Shown here in pieces: positions 9,861 to 18,529 of a stretch of 27,019 nucleotides of DNA. The translations under genes were made by a program, and so were the position numbers. The stretch spans positions 1 through 27,019 of the forward strand of contig JPHH03000123.1 of NCBI GenBank assembly GCA_000750105.3. Reading direction: 5' to 3'. Under the pieces are notes generated by a model. The model saw only the letters and a program-made list of their open reading frames with translations, searched no databases and was not told the DNA's origin. Each line of letters starts with the position of its first letter. Within the stretch, counting starts at the first letter, position 1. The stretch comes from Tolypocladium sp. Sup5 PDA-1. Taxonomy: Eukaryota; Ascomycota; Sordariomycetes; Hypocreales; Ophiocordycipitaceae.

Positions 9861-10577
9861 TCTTGCACCACTCGCACACTCGGGCTTTTTCGCATTTCTC
9901 TTGACTCCTTCTGCCCATCCATTCCTCGAGCCACCCGTCTGTCCACCACCCCCCCCCCCTTTTCTCTTTCTCTTTCCCTCGATCGACTTCGTGTCTTGTA
10001 TCGCCTTTTCTTCCTCTCTTCCCCTCCCCGAGTATCCATCAGGACTTCGTGCCTTGGTTCCATCTCGATAACTTTACGCCGGCCCACCACTAACGTCCAC
10101 TACTCCCGACGCCCACGAGACACGTCAACTGCCGCCTCTCATCAGCCATCGCGCAGCCACGCTTTGGTCGCTTTGTTGCCTCGATCGCCGCGGCCCGGGA
10201 ACGTGCGTGTCGTGTCTCGTCGACACACCCCCGGCTCGCTTTATTAGACTCTGGCTTGCCAGTCCTGTGCATCGGTCAGGCTTTTGGGTTCTTAGTCTGT
10301 CTTTCGCACACACACGCCTCACCTGCGGAACGAGCCAATCGCCAGCTGGACTTGCATCTCTGTCATCATCCTTTTTTTTTTGGCTTGGCTCCATTTGATT
10401 AAAAAAAAAAGGGATTATCGCTGCTCGGTTGAGTAATCTGCCGTGAGACTTGGAACTCGCCTCTTACAACAACAGCGACAGCAGCAGCAACACACTCTTG
10501 GACTCTTCGTCGCCACCACCCTCGTGGACTTGTTAGTTGGGAAAGCCCTTTGCTTCCCCGTTACCCGTGCGCACATC
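9860..10577 (+). promoter_or_regulatory. CT-rich promoter/leader region
   Basis: A strongly pyrimidine-rich stretch on the plus strand (densest about 9930-10030, including 11 C at 9949-9959) is followed by T9 at 10372-10380 and A10 at 10401-10410. CT-rich blocks of this kind typically lie at or just upstream of transcription starts in filamentous ascomycetes. It probably starts the transcript that reads into the ORF at 10578 and perhaps the gene at 12040. Confidence 0.45.
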
Positions 10578-10997
10578 ATGGAGGAGCCTGCAGTTGATAG
10601 CAACAGCGTGCCGCGCGCCGCGCCGGCGGAACCCAGCAAGTCGCCGTCTTCTAATAAGCCAGCGTCAGAGTCCGCGCCCGCGCACGCGACGGTGCCATCG
10701 CCATCGCCAGTAACAGCCGCCGCGATAACGGCGTCGGCAGAGGCGGCGTCGGGTTCGGCGGCAGCACCCACCCCGGCAGCACCGGCAGACGAAGCAGAAA
10801 CAGCAGCAGCAGCAACTAGAACAGCAGCGGCAGCATCATCATCATCAGAAGAACAACCGCCGCAGCACCGACCGCAGGCTCCAACGCCGCCGGCCGAGCT
10901 GGAGAGGCAGAGTCCCGCGCGAGCAGCCGGCTCTTTGGCGCCCATGACGATGCGGCAAGCGCCCAAGGAGCAACCCAACGGGACGTCACCCAAGTGA
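10578..10997 (+). CDS. Low-complexity Ala/Pro/Ser ORF; possible 5' exon or upstream ORF
   Basis: From the first ATG, which opens MEEPAVDSNSVP, the frame encodes 139 residues dominated by Ala, Pro, Ser and Glu, ending MRQAPKEQPNGTSPK. No domain is recognised. The frame is also open upstream of the ATG, back to about 10443. The stop overlaps a good splice donor: GTGAGT starts at 10994, two bases into a codon. If that donor is used, this is the first coding exon of a longer gene, and acceptors at 11993 and 12047 would join it in frame to the ORF of the 12040 gene across an intron of about 1 kb. Alternatively it is a long upstream ORF, or not translated. Codon composition is skewed by GCA, GCC and GCG. 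The type is uncertain. Confidence 0.35.
   Translation: MEEPAVDSNSVPRAAPAEPSKSPSSNKPASESAPAHATVPSPSPVTAAAITASAEAASGSAAAPTPAAPADEAETAAAATRTAAAASSSSEEQPPQHRPQAPTPPAELERQSPARAAGSLAPMTMRQAPKEQPNGTSPK
10796..10852 (+). repeat. Imperfect trinucleotide repeat (GCA/CAG, then TCA)
   Basis: GCA units, followed by four consecutive TCA units at about 10835-10847. In the ORF frame they encode Ala and Ser runs; in the +2 frame the same bases would read as Gln and His runs. A smaller CAA/CAG-rich patch lies at 10467-10492. Confidence 0.75.
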
Positions 10998-12039
10998 GTT
11001 GCCATCTCTCTTCTTTCAACTCCTCAAGTTGCCCCATTATCTTGTCCTTCCCTTCGCAATCTCGCGCGCCCACGTCGCGGGCTGGCCGCACAAAGTCTCG
11101 TGACCCAGCACAAGTCGTGTCCGGAGGAGCCAGTTGCGCAGTTCCCTAATCCGTCTCAACTCTTCACCGCAACGCACCTGCCCTCAACAGCACACTGCCT
11201 AAAAGCGAGCCCATCGAGTCAAAACTCGCTCGCACCCTCCAATTGCCAAACTCTTCCCTTCTCTTCCCTCTTCTCCTCTCATCGCCTCCTCTCTTGCCCA
11301 TGTCACGGCTTGTCCCCAGCGTGACATTCCGTCATTTGTTTCCTACAATCCCCGTGTCAAAGCGGTTTTCGCCGGGGGTTCCTTGCCGTCCGTTCCAAGA
11401 AGTCACTTGGTTGCCCGCCCTGTGTTGCATACCGCATACTCCGCGAACAGCACGCACGCACGCACGTCATCAACCGCCGAGGTGAGCCCTGCAAAGACTT
11501 TATTGAGTCCGTTACGGACTACTTTCACCGTCACCGGCTTAACAAGTGTTTGTGATTGGCAGCGCCGAGGCCGTCCCTTTTTTCGAGCAACCCGAGCTCG
11601 TCTGTGGTCAAGTCGTCTTACGTACTTGCGGTGACGCCAGGTGTTATCCTTGGCTCGGTGGCCTTGAATCACTGCTGCCGAGCAGCTTCCTCCGTTGGCA
11701 AACACCCTTCGTGCCACTTGGTCCACACAACTTATTCGTTGAAAACTTTTCTGCCCCGTCATATCGAGTCTTCTTGACTACTGCAACTTGTCACACCCTG
11801 CCGTGTTACACGGCCTTCAGCCCGAACAGAACGGGAACCAAGCTTGCTTCCCATCTCCCTTGCCATTGCAGCCTACCCTCTTCAACCCACACTACAAATA
11901 AGTCGTTGCCCGATTCATCTGAGCATCCTCTCTCTTGTCTTCTCTTCGCCGGAACCAGCGTCACCGAAACCACCTTCTCCAAACCCCTGCAAGCCTGCTT
12001 GCCCGCTCTTGTCTCAAGTCAACAACCAACCCTTTGACA
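10998..12039 (+). promoter_or_regulatory. Long leader region of the 12040 gene with a candidate 5' UTR intron
   Basis: About 1 kb without a convincing coding region. CT-rich blocks occur at 11236-11300 and 11875-11950. A candidate intron lies at 11482-11562 (81 nt; donor GAG/GTGAGC, branch-like CTTAAC, acceptor TTGGCAG), which would be a leader intron. TCCGTTACGGA, part of an inverted repeat AGTCCG-TTA-CGGACT at 11506-11520, lies within it. Several short upstream ORFs exist. Confidence 0.45.
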
Positions 12040-14064
12040 ATGTCTAGCGACGACGGACCCCCTGATCCTGCCACTGAGGTGCCGCACCTTGTCTCTGCTG
12101 CAGCAACTTACATGCCCATCAGACAGTTGAACGGCCACAAGAGCAACGCCGCTGAGGAAGTCGAGCCCGAAAGCGAGTTGAGCGAGCCCGATAGCGTCCC
12201 CTCGCCCTCGCGAGCCGGCCTTGAAGACGAAATCGTCGTTGACGCCCAAGCCAACAGAGGCCAAAAGTCCCAGCCAGCTGGAGGGGTAGACCGAGTCATG
12301 GAAGACGCGCAAGATGAGTCGGTCGTCTCTCACTACCCCAAACGCAAGCGCACCTCCCTCTACAACGACTTGAGTGAGACCAAGATGGAGATTTCTCAAT
12401 CAGCCCCCGAAGAAAAGACGCCACCACCCGCCGCGGACATCAAGTCCAAGCCTAATCGACAGAGTATGCCCGGCGGCAAGGGCGTCCTACTCGGACACTG
12501 GAGAGACTCGAATGTCCCGGATCAGAGCAGGAAGCATGCAGTTGTCGGCTTCATCGATGTCCGTGATCGTCTGCGCACGCGGATCCAGCCGCAGACAAAG
12601 GAGGGAGACCCTCTGGCCGAGGAGTACCCTTTGCCTCCGGGCCCCGGTGGCAGCTGGGTGACGTTTGAGCGCGTCATCTTCTCGGACCACCTCGTCGGGT
12701 TGGACCATTTCCACATCAAGGAGTACGTCCGGCTTCGTACCCTGACAACCCCCGAGGGCACCTTTGTACTCCATGAGGACACCGAGGAGGAGCGCAAGGC
12801 GGCAGAGGCGGAGGCCGTTAAGGAAGCCATCCGCCGAGTCAAGAACAACCCGGCGTTGGAGAACCCCGTGGTTGCACCGGCTATTGCCTACGGCGTCGAC
12901 ATTCCGGAGCACCTCGCAGTCCCGAGTCGTCCAGACGTCAAGCGGCGCAAGGTAAGCGGCGGCTTTGCCGCAATCAACTCTACTCCGAGCGAAGCCCCTG
13001 CTGCTGCGGAATCCGCCGCTGCACAGACTCCGCCGCAACCCATGGCAGCCCACCAAACCCGCTTCTCCGTTGACCCTCTCCCTGGCACTCGCCCGACACG
13101 CATCCTGATAGGATACTGGAAGCCGTCTAGTGAGGCCGACCCCAAGGATCGTCATGCCGTGTATGGAATCCTGGGACAGAACGACATGTTTCGAGTCAAG
13201 GTGGTTCGAGAGACGAGAGACGGCCGCTTCGTGGATGGCAACTTTCCATCCGGCGCAGGAGCTCTGTGGATCGCCTACGAGGAGGTGGAGTTTGAGGACC
13301 ATCTCCAGGGTCTCAACCGCCAGGAAGTCAAGGAGTATTGTCGCATTCGGCAGTATCAGCTGGACCACGGCGAAGTCGAGGCCGAGCGAACCGACAACGA
13401 GACAAAGGCCGTCTACGAGGCCCAGACTCGGGCCGGCACCGTCTTCAAGCAGCCGCACAACGCCGCCGTGCCGACCTTCAGCGCCACGCCTCCCGTCGAT
13501 GTGGACATGGACCGGCCAAATTCGAGAACCGGTTACGGTGGCCATGAGCTCCGTCAGTCACGAAGAATAGAACCACGACCCGACGGACGCTCGCTCCGCC
13601 AGTCCCTCAACGAGAACGACATCCGCTCCGGGCAGCGCGTCCAGAGCGTCGATGCCGCGGAACGCACCAGCGCATTGGCCCGTCGCGAGATTGCCCGAGC
13701 CGAGGCCGCCCAGGGCCGCGCCGATCGCCATGCCATCAACCGAGAGCGCGCTGCGGCTGCTGCCGCCGATGCTGCCACTGCCGCCGCGGCCGCTGCTGCT
13801 GCGGCGCCCACGCCGACGACCAACGGGCGGCGCATGTTCCACGAGACGGACGACATGCAGCGCCTGAATAAGGTCTGGGCGCGCCAGGAGTCTCTCCGCA
13901 TGAAGGCCGCTCCCGAGGACGCCAAGATCTACGACGGCGTCAAGTATGAGCGCAAATCGACGGGGCCCTTCATGGGAAAGCTCGTGTCGCAGGGTACGAT
14001 CATCAACATTGACGGCGAGGACTATGTCGAATATCGTGTCCTGACCAAGCCATCCTTTTTCTAA
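12040..14064 (+). CDS. Unassigned fungal protein with a tandemly duplicated domain
   Basis: An uninterrupted frame of 674 residues from MSSDDGPPDP to ...YRVLTKPSFF. I do not recognise a named family. Two segments of about 88 residues align with each other. Copy 1, about 148-235, begins GVLLGHWRDS and contains RKHAVVGFIDVRDRLRTRI, GGSWVTFERVIFSDHLVGL and HIKEYVRLR. Copy 2, about 353-440, begins RILIGYWKPS and contains DRHAVYGILGQNDMFRVKV, GALWIAYEEVEFEDHLQGL and EVKEYCRIR. Basic motifs PKRKR (100-104) and KRRK (301-304) could be nuclear localisation signals. The N-terminal third and linker are disordered; an Arg/Ala-rich helix-prone stretch ends in an Ala run (571-588); a short folded-looking C-terminus follows. 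A chromatin or transcription role is only a guess from the basic motifs. The ATG at 12040 (ACAATGTCT context) is preferred; an in-frame upstream exon is possible. Confidence 0.8.
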   Translation: MSSDDGPPDPATEVPHLVSAAATYMPIRQLNGHKSNAAEEVEPESELSEPDSVPSPSRAGLEDEIVVDAQANRGQKSQPAGGVDRVMEDAQDESVVSHYPKRKRTSLYNDLSETKMEISQSAPEEKTPPPAADIKSKPNRQSMPGGKGVLLGHWRDSNVPDQSRKHAVVGFIDVRDRLRTRIQPQTKEGDPLAEEYPLPPGPGGSWVTFERVIFSDHLVGLDHFHIKEYVRLRTLTTPEGTFVLHEDTEEERKAAEAEAVKEAIRRVKNNPALENPVVAPAIAYGVDIPEHLAVPSRPDVKRRKVSGGFAAINSTPSEAPAAAESAAAQTPPQPMAAHQTRFSVDPLPGTRPTRILIGYWKPSSEADPKDRHAVYGILGQNDMFRVKVVRETRDGRFVDGNFPSGAGALWIAYEEVEFEDHLQGLNRQEVKEYCRIRQYQLDHGEVEAERTDNETKAVYEAQTRAGTVFKQPHNAAVPTFSATPPVDVDMDRPNSRTGYGGHELRQSRRIEPRPDGRSLRQSLNENDIRSGQRVQSVDAAERTSALARREIARAEAAQGRADRHAINRERAAAAAADAATAAAAAAAAAPTPTTNGRRMFHETDDMQRLNKVWARQESLRMKAAPEDAKIYDGVKYERKSTGPFMGKLVSQGTIINIDGEDYVEYRVLTKPSFF

Positions 14065-14878
14065 AGACGAAGCGGGCGCCACCTTTGACTCTGTTTGACG
14101 GCCCTTCGCTTGCGACTCGGCGGCGAGACTTGTGCGGATTTACCGAGAGTACTCGAATGTTGGTTTTCAGATGTCAGAGCGAAAGAGTGGAGGAACGGTG
14201 AACTCTTCGACGACTCATCACCATAATGCTCTGTTTGGTACGGAATACGTTACTCGTTGGGTCATGAACACACTGGGACTCGGGTTCGACAACGGCTATT
14301 GAGGCACTGGCTCTTTCTTCCCTTTGAAGAGAGCAACACGAAGGGGAAGCACGTCGACTGTTTCCTTGTCTCGCAACAACTAACGTTTGAGTCCTATTTT
14401 CACTACGGGAACGCGACGGGCATGACTAGACTGGACCTCTTGCCCGCGCTTTCTTTTTCTCTTTTCTCCTTTTACTTCTCCCTTGTGCATGGCAGAATTG
14501 AGGTGATGGGTTTATCACGTTGTAGGGGCATGGTCCTTTCAGGGACCGGCTCTTCCGGCTCGGTGTGTGGATGGATGGGTCTCCAGAGTGGTAACAGGAC
14601 GGGGTGGACGCGACTGGCTGGCCGGGGCTTGCAACGGAACTGGAGCATTGGAGTTAGATACGGGTGGTGTTATACCCAGTGTGTGAGTGATAATTTACGT
14701 ATTGTTTACTGTTGCGTATCAGTGAGCTTGCCATGGTCGGAATGTGTGAAGATGCACGTAAGTAGGAGAAAGGCAACTTCATCAGATCATCAACGCTCGT
14801 CAAATTCAATTCTTTTGTATCCGTTCGCCCATCACCCGCCATGTAAATGCTCGACTCAACGCACTCGCACCCCCTCCG
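14065..14878. other. Convergent 3' intergenic region
   Basis: 814 bp between the stop of the 12040 gene and the minus-strand stop of zpr1, so both 3' untranslated regions lie here. A pyrimidine-rich tract occurs at about 14449-14484. The ORF at 14257-14952 has no protein-like character. No gene seen. Confidence 0.55.
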
Positions 14879-16376
14879 CTATTGCGCCGCCGCCCCGTCC
14901 TCATGTACCGTCTTCTCCGGCTCCTCATACCCCTCCGTCTTCATGTCCTTGAGGCCCAGCTCCTCCTCCTCCTCCTCCGTGCGCGTGTATACCTCCCGCT
15001 TGATCTTAGGGTCCAGCGCGGGCGGGTCCACGAGCGGCTGCACGAAGCTGCTCGCAAAGGGGTCCGTCAGGATGACGGTGAAGGGCCGGTCGCCGCGGAT
15101 GGCGGCGTCGAGGCCGGCGAAGAAGTCGTCCCACTGGCCCTTTTGGTCCACGGCCAGCGAGTCGCCGCCCTGGCTGGGGCCGCTGCCCTCGAAGATCTGG
15201 CTGTGGAGGTCATTGCGGACCTGCGTGAGGAGGCCCTCCACGGTGGTGAAGCGGCCGCCGAGAGTCCCCGGGTTGACCTGGAGCTTGAGCTCGGGGCACT
15301 CCAGGCCGCACGTCTCGCTCTTCAGGATGTCGCGGGCGAGGTCTGTCGAGTCCTCGACGGTGAGGATGATCTTCTCGCCTTGCTCGGGGATCTCGCCGCC
15401 GGTTTTCACGTCGTTGGAGCGGTAGCCGCAGTCGTCGCAGATGGTGGACATGAGGACGACCTGCTTGAAGTGGGGGATGTCGACCATCTTCATGTGCGTC
15501 ACGCAGGGGTGCATGCAGCCGGGGCACGACGCGGGAAAGTTGTAGACTTCGTTGGGGATGATCTCGCCGTCGGCCGTGAGCCCCGGATTGGACAGGTCCG
15601 CTGGGGCGCTGTCTGCGAGGCCGAGCGCGGCATTCTGCTCTGGCGTCCGGGCATACTCTCGCTTCTCCCACTTGCCCACGCCGTCCTTGAGGTCCGGCGC
15701 GATGAAGGAGTTGCCGGCGGGGTCGTCGACGTAGAATCGGAAGGGGAACGAGTCGCCCGCCAGCATGGCGCGGCCCTTTGCGATAATCTCGGCAACCTTG
15801 GGGTAGACTTCTGGCATCTGCTCCTTGCGCGCTTCCTGTCCCATCTCCAGGTCGTCCACGACCGACGACAGCAGACCCTCCACGTTCGACAGCTGGCCGC
15901 GGCCGGCGGGGATCTCGAGATCCAGCTCGATGAACTTGACGGTCGCGGTGTCGGACTTGACGACTTGGCGGCTAAAGTCGGGCAGTGACGTCAAGCGCAG
16001 CTCGTAGTGTGTACCCCGTGGCTGGATGGTGCCGGCGGCTTGGATCTCGTTGTTCTGGGTGTTGCAGTGTTCGCAGGAAAAGGACATGATGACGACTTCG
16101 CGGAAGTACGGGATCGCCGTCAGGAGAAGTCGCGTGACGCCCTTGACAGTCGCAGTCAGCAATACGCTCTGGGTATTCCTCTGGGGAAGCCGCGCGACTT
16201 ACATTCTCTCCGCAGTTCATGCACAGGGACTCAATCTCCTCGACCAGCTTGTAGTCGTCGCCGTCGGTGGCGGCGCCATCTGCAGCAGGCGCCAGGTTCT
16301 GGGCCTTGTCCCCGATCGACTCGAAGAACTCGGTCGGGGTGTGTGTCGTGACTGTAGTCTGCTCGTCTGAAGACAT
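14879..16376 (-). CDS. zpr1: Zinc finger protein ZPR1
   Basis: Two exons, 16376-16203 and 16141-14879, with a 61-nt intron (donor GTAAGT, branch CTGAC, acceptor TCAAG) encode about 478 residues; yeast Zpr1 is of similar length. The protein contains two tandem ZPR1 modules, each a four-Cys zinc finger followed by an alpha/beta domain. The first finger has C52/C55 (LCMNCGEN) and C81/C84 (SCEHC); the second has C264/C267 (CPGCMHPC) and C293/C296 (ICDDC). Matching segments PYFREVVIMSF and PHFKQVVLMST lie between the Cys pairs. The intron splits the first finger just after C55. ZPR1 binds eEF1A and acts as its folding chaperone (family knowledge), in cytoplasm and nucleus. The acidic tail (TRTEEEEEELGLKDMK) is usual. 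It heads downstream of two other minus-strand zinc-protein genes. Confidence 0.96.
16142..16202 (-). other. Intron of zpr1
   Basis: A 61-nt phase-0 intron, donor GTAAGT after Asn58, branch-like GCTGAC, acceptor CTGTCAAG. Its removal rebuilds the first four-Cys finger of ZPR1. Confidence 0.92.
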
Positions 16377-16693
16377 TTTGCTCGGTCGCAGGAGATGTCG
16401 TGATGTTGGATGGGTTTGGTAGGCAATGAAGGAAGGGTCTGACTCGATGGAGGGGCTTTGATTTTTTTGGAGGGGCAATTCTGCAGTGCAGCAGCAATTA
16501 TGTCATTGGCGCCGTCTGGGGAAGCGCGCTAGAATGTTCGCGACGCTGCCATCAGCGACAGTCAAAGCAGTGCACCCCGGGTCCCTGACTTTGATGCCCT
16601 GGACGGGCCATCAAAAGTTTGGTCGGTTCCTGGAGCTGGTGGTGATCGGATGCATTCAGAGCTGCCGGTGCAATTGAGAGTGTCCGTCGCAGC
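16377..16693. other. Intergenic, zpr1 promoter
   Basis: 317 bp between the Rpr2-family stop and the zpr1 start on the same strand. It holds the zpr1 promoter and leader. No gene is seen. Confidence 0.5.
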
Positions 16694-17257
16694 TCATTTC
16701 GTCATAAAGTCGGCCAGCGTGAACGAGCTCGTCGACTTTTGCTGCTGGCCAGAGAGAAGCGCCTGTAGACCGCCCTTGCGATTCCTTGCCCGCTTCTTGC
16801 TGCTGGCATTGGCCGACACCTTGGGCGCCTCAGATGCAGATGCCTGGGTCTTTTTCGTCGCTGGCAGCCTTGCAGTTCTGAGACGGACGGCCGGCTCCGG
16901 AGCTTGAAGGCTGACCCTCGTGACGCGGTGGCAGCGGCCGCAGGTCAGGACTTTGGACGGCCCTTCGGCAGGGGCTTGGGCCTTTTCGGGTTTCCCTGCG
17001 GGCCGTTTCTTCTCATTTTTTCTGCGAGCTTTGCATGTCTCGAGCTTCAGCGTCGTCTCCTGCCCCGGGACCATGATATGTCCGCAGGCGGCGCAGACAT
17101 GCTGTCGCTGCAGCTCGTGCTGGGTCAGGCCGTTGTGGAACAGCAGGTCGGCGCGATGCCTCATGAGATGCGCCGAGGCCGCCGGCGCCGTGCCGCGCAG
17201 GAGATGCGCTGCATCGGTGAGGTAATTGAGATCGGCTGCGAGCTGTCCTGAAGCCAT
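16694..17257 (-). CDS. RNase P/MRP subunit, Rpr2/Rpp21/Snm1 family
   Basis: A single exon encodes 187 residues. The N-terminal helical part (LNYLTDAAHLLRGTAPA... to about 50) is followed by a zinc ribbon made of C55/C58 (HVCAACGH) and C106/C109 (LTCGRCHRV). A Lys/Arg-rich loop of about 30 residues separates the two Cys pairs, the layout of the Rpr2/Rpp21/Snm1 family. Those proteins are subunits of nuclear RNase P, which trims 5' leaders from pre-tRNA, or of RNase MRP, which acts in rRNA processing. Sequence alone does not separate an RNase P (Rpr2) from an MRP (Snm1) member. The C-terminus is basic and disordered (SSKKRARNRKGG) and ends SSFTLADFMTK. The start ATG at 17257 opens the helical region. 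It lies between zpr1 and the DUF866 gene, same strand. Confidence 0.85.
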   Translation of the reverse strand: MASGQLAADLNYLTDAAHLLRGTAPAASAHLMRHRADLLFHNGLTQHELQRQHVCAACGHIMVPGQETTLKLETCKARRKNEKKRPAGKPEKAQAPAEGPSKVLTCGRCHRVTRVSLQAPEPAVRLRTARLPATKKTQASASEAPKVSANASSKKRARNRKGGLQALLSGQQQKSTSSFTLADFMTK

Positions 17258-17514
17258 GGCGCGCGTGTGCCGTGGCTCGAATGCTGCTGGATGGATGGAT
17301 GCACTGCTGGAGACTGCTGGAGAAGTTTGATGTAATTCTGACAGCGCGGCCCACGGCGGCTGGACACTGACTCGGGTGGGTGTCCGGGTAGCGATGCGCT
17401 AGGTGTGGGGCTAGCACATGGCCTCAATGCCTACCCTGGACCGCTTCTATTGTCGCTGTCATCCCGACGATTCAAGGCTGCAGCGAGCACAATGCCATTA
17501 GTATCTTCTATTGT

Positions 17515-18228
17515 TTAGGCTCGACGAATCTCCCACGTGATTTCCTTGATGCTCACTTCATCTCCGGCCTTTTCGTCGTAGTCGAACCATTCCCCCTCCG
17601 TCAGATCAATGCCAGCAAACTTGGTGCCAGAGTCAATCCCCTCGGCCAGCCAGTCTCCCTGAACAACAAAGACGGCACCGTTAGCTATCTATGAACCAAC
17701 GTCAAACCCGGGAATGCATACCTCTGGCTTAAACTCTGTGAATTCCAGGCCCCGGCAGTCAAACTCAATCAACCTCTGGGCCTTGGGCGGCTCCCCCTGC
17801 TGGTACGGGACCGCGGCAGCTTTGATGGAGGCAGACGACTCTCGCTGGACAAAGAGTGTTAGCAGCCATGCCGTATGTACCGTCTGGGAGCTACCGACCT
17901 TGCAGTTCTTGCACTTCCAGACAAAGTTGGCCTCTCCACGGCTGCCGCTCATGTCGTTGGCTTCCTGGTTGGGAACAGTGAGTAGACCATCCGGGTGCGA
18001 GTGCGGGCAAGGGAGTGGCGACATACAAAGCGGTTCACTCCCACATAGTTGCTGTGAGTCTCTCTGCATGAAGTACACTGCACCTTGAACATGTACCAAA
18101 ACGGGTTGTCCTGGGTATCGTCTGGGCGCAAGTTGGTTACTCTATAGCAGTTGAGCAGGCGTAGGTCGAGGTGTTATTGCGGGCACAACATACCCTGTGA
18201 GCTCCGCTTTGAGCACGAGAGCGAACAT
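17515..18228 (-). CDS. DUF866/CZIB-family CxxC zinc-binding protein
   Basis: Five exons on the minus strand: 18228-18194, 18141-18027, 17964-17899, 17844-17722 and 17658-17515, encoding about 160 residues, the normal length of this family (human C1orf123/CZIB). The introns are 52, 62, 54 and 63 nt. The protein starts MFALVLKAELTG. Two Cys pairs form the zinc site: C34/C37 (VQCTSCRE) and C68/C71 (FVWKCKNCK). The second half reads RESSASIKAA, then LIEFDCRGLEFTEFKP, and ends WEIRRA. The cellular role of the family is poorly defined. Intron 4 has a perfect GCTAAC branch site, and intron 3 has GCTAAC but the unusual donor GTCGGT. Reading frame and family sequence agree across all joins. Divergent from the PPR-like gene, sharing a 301-bp promoter region. 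Confidence 0.92.
17845..17898 (-). other. 54-nt in-frame intron with unusual donor in the DUF866 gene
   Basis: Donor GTCGGT (C at the third position instead of A/G), branch GCTAAC, acceptor TTTGTCCAG. The length is a multiple of three with no in-frame stop, so retention would insert 18 residues directly after the second Cys pair (CKNCK). The family sequence CKNCKRES supports removal. Confidence 0.82.
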
Positions 18229-18529
18229 TTTGACAGTAGCAGGGCAGCCTCGAACTTGATTGAAAAGAATATGAGTATCTCAGCTGTCTGTTGCGATCTC
18301 TTCAGCATGCAGCTCGTTTACCAGGAAGAGGCACTTTGATGTGGGGGCGAGTTGCTGTGAGCGGCATCACGTGACCGTCATGCGGCCGTCCCGGAATCGT
18401 CAGCCGATTTCTCGAGCTTCCGAAAGCTCGTCCCAAATGGCCTCATGACAACATCTTTTCGCCCCAATTGACGCACCACGACCGCCACGAGCTGGGAGAC
18501 GCGTCTCTTCCTCCGCAGATGCCACTGTG
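18229..18529. promoter_or_regulatory. Bidirectional promoter region, DUF866 gene / PPR-like gene
   Basis: 301 bp between divergent start codons. It contains CATCACGTGACC at about 18365-18376, an E-box-like CACGTG, the core bound by bHLH factors such as the PHO4/NUC-1 and Cbf1 types (family knowledge; binding here not shown). Confidence 0.5.

Noticed and set aside
11546..12037. Cys- and Pro-rich ORF of 163 codons in the leader of the 12040 gene
   Set aside because: Non-ATG start, no domain, and located in CT-rich leader sequence.
18519..18529. Upstream ATG before the PPR-like gene
   Set aside because: It reads ATG-CCA-CTG-TGA and stops at once, overlapping the real start by one base. It is at most a minimal upstream ORF.
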